DNA from: Phycisphaerae bacterium
GTDB lineage: Bacteria; Planctomycetota; Phycisphaerae; Phycisphaerales; Phycisphaeraceae
Direction of reading: 5' to 3'
Length of the DNA stretch: 16,424 bases
NCBI GenBank assembly: GCA_002688155.1
Contig: NZCH01000069.1
Coordinates: 1 to 16,424 of the forward strand
The position numbers were made by a program, and so were the translations under genes. This document shows, piece after piece, positions 15,516 through 16,424 of the stretch. Numbering within the stretch: the stretch's first letter is position 1; every line of letters begins with the position of its first letter. Below the pieces are notes generated by a model. The model was not told the origin of the DNA. It did no database searches and was given only the letters and a program-made list of their open reading frames with translations.

Positions 15516-16400
15516 TTACTGCGGCGGTGTGCCGGAAACGGGGGCAGCCCGGTTCACGGGGCACGGCGCGGTATTGCGAAACGATGACCAGGTGATTGTC
15601 CCGTCGGCGTGAAAACGCAGTTCGACCATGCCCAGATTCGCGGTAATCAAACGTTGCGCCGCGTCATTGCGAAAGTGGTCGGCCCAACGATCATGGTAAA
15701 GCCGGTCGCGCGCGCTCGACTGGAGTACAAACCTGGGCGCCGCACGGCGCAAAAAAAGCGGCGCAGCGTTGACAAAACTGCCGTGATGGGGCAACTCGCA
15801 GACGTGAGCGCGCACGTCGGCATCGGCGTCGAGCATGGCCGACATCGCGTAGCCCTGCACGTCGCCAGTAAACAAGATGCGATGCTCACCGGCGCGAACC
15901 TTCATCACCAGTGACGTGTCGTTGGCGCGCACGCCGGGCAAGTCCGGCGGCGGCCAGATCATCGTCGCACCGCAGTTGGCCCACTGCCGGGACCATCCGC
16001 GCACAACGGCGGTGACCGGCACGCCGTGTGCCTTCAATTGTGCGATCAAAAATGCCGGGGCCCGATCGGGATGCGATTGCGCCTCGGCGAGCATCTGCGG
16101 TGGCACGTACACCCGGTCAACCGGCACCTTCGCGATCACGTCCAGCGAACCGCCGTAATGATCAATGTCCGCGTGCGACAAAAACAGCGCGTCGATGCGC
16201 GTCACGCCCAGGTATTTGAGCGCCGGGACGATCACGCTCTCGCCAAGATCCCAGTAGCTTTGTGATCCGCAATCGAACATGATCGTGCGCTGTACGGTCG
16301 CCGGTTCATCGCGCCGTATATCGTACGTGCGCAACAGATAACAGTAACCGTTCACGACTACTTTACTCAGGAACGGGGGCGGACACCAGAGCAATCGCAC
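15516..16400 (-). CDS. ComEC/Rec2-type metallo-beta-lactamase domain protein, possibly split from its membrane part
   Basis: The 294 residues match the C-terminal metallo-beta-lactamase domain of ComEC/Rec2, the DNA-uptake channel protein. Visible are IMFDCGSQSYWDLG (40-53), VIVPALKYLGVTRIDALFLSH, the metal motif HADIDH (76-81), NDTSLVMKV (160-168), ILFTGDV (175-181) and LPHHGS (203-208). The domain begins almost at residue 12, where relatives have a VGxGxCxLLR strand; here it reads VVVNGYCYLLR. The usual N-terminal OB-fold and competence membrane domain are not in this frame. Reading upstream, an in-frame TGA occurs at 16415-16413. GTG 16400 is the furthest possible start I see and has no clear ribosome binding site. 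It is either a free-standing nuclease-like domain or the tail of a comEC gene broken by a stop. Only 24 bases remain before the window edge. Confidence 0.75.
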   Translation of the reverse strand: MRLLWCPPPFLSKVVVNGYCYLLRTYDIRRDEPATVQRTIMFDCGSQSYWDLGESVIVPALKYLGVTRIDALFLSHADIDHYGGSLDVIAKVPVDRVYVPPQMLAEAQSHPDRAPAFLIAQLKAHGVPVTAVVRGWSRQWANCGATMIWPPPDLPGVRANDTSLVMKVRAGEHRILFTGDVQGYAMSAMLDADADVRAHVCELPHHGSFVNAAPLFLRRAAPRFVLQSSARDRLYHDRWADHFRNDAAQRLITANLGMVELRFHADGTITWSSFRNTAPCPVNRAAPVSGTPPQ

Positions 16401-16424
16401 TTGAATTGCCGGTCATCGCAGCCT

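Overview
The window is GC-rich, densely coded DNA from a bacterium that looks like a member of Planctomycetota, most likely the Phycisphaerae side. This is inferred from protein style and gene content, not from a marker gene. The supporting points are a planctomycete-type sugar-binding lipoprotein, a SPOR-like lipoprotein, an ECF sigma factor paired with a membrane anti-sigma factor that lacks a zinc motif, and an ADSL-like adenylosuccinate lyase. LpxA indicates a lipid A-type outer membrane.

Bases 1-5073 form a sugar uptake and catabolism locus. On the minus strand, a sugar-binding lipoprotein is followed by the sugar ABC transporter ATPase, which runs off the left edge. Divergent to them is a sugar phosphate isomerase/epimerase. 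Facing it is a minus-strand operon of a second isomerase/epimerase followed by a Gfo/Idh/MocA dehydrogenase. A 20-bp perfect palindrome lies in the divergent promoter region. The binding protein is the most unusual gene here: its two family halves occur in swapped order behind one signal peptide, which is a natural circular permutation.

Bases 5285-11057 hold housekeeping and envelope genes: adenosylhomocysteinase (ahcY), a divergent SPOR-like lipoprotein, a polytopic GT-C glycosyltransferase translationally coupled to lipB, and a divergent lpxA. lipB carries an in-frame insert of about 168 bp just before its catalytic lysine. The insert is bounded by arrays of 7-bp repeats in inverted orientation, so it looks like a small repeat element that has become part of the protein.

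Bases 11107-16400 hold purB, a divergent ECF sigma/anti-sigma pair, a small two-helix membrane protein and a ComEC-type metallo-beta-lactamase domain protein.

A short palindrome family (core GGTCGCAAGCGACC followed by a GGGCTGAAA-like tail) occurs five times. It is present at all four convergent gene junctions and once more behind the ComEC-like gene, so it may be a transcription-end element. No tRNA, rRNA, CRISPR array, transposase or phage gene was seen. No stretch over 300 bp lacks a gene.
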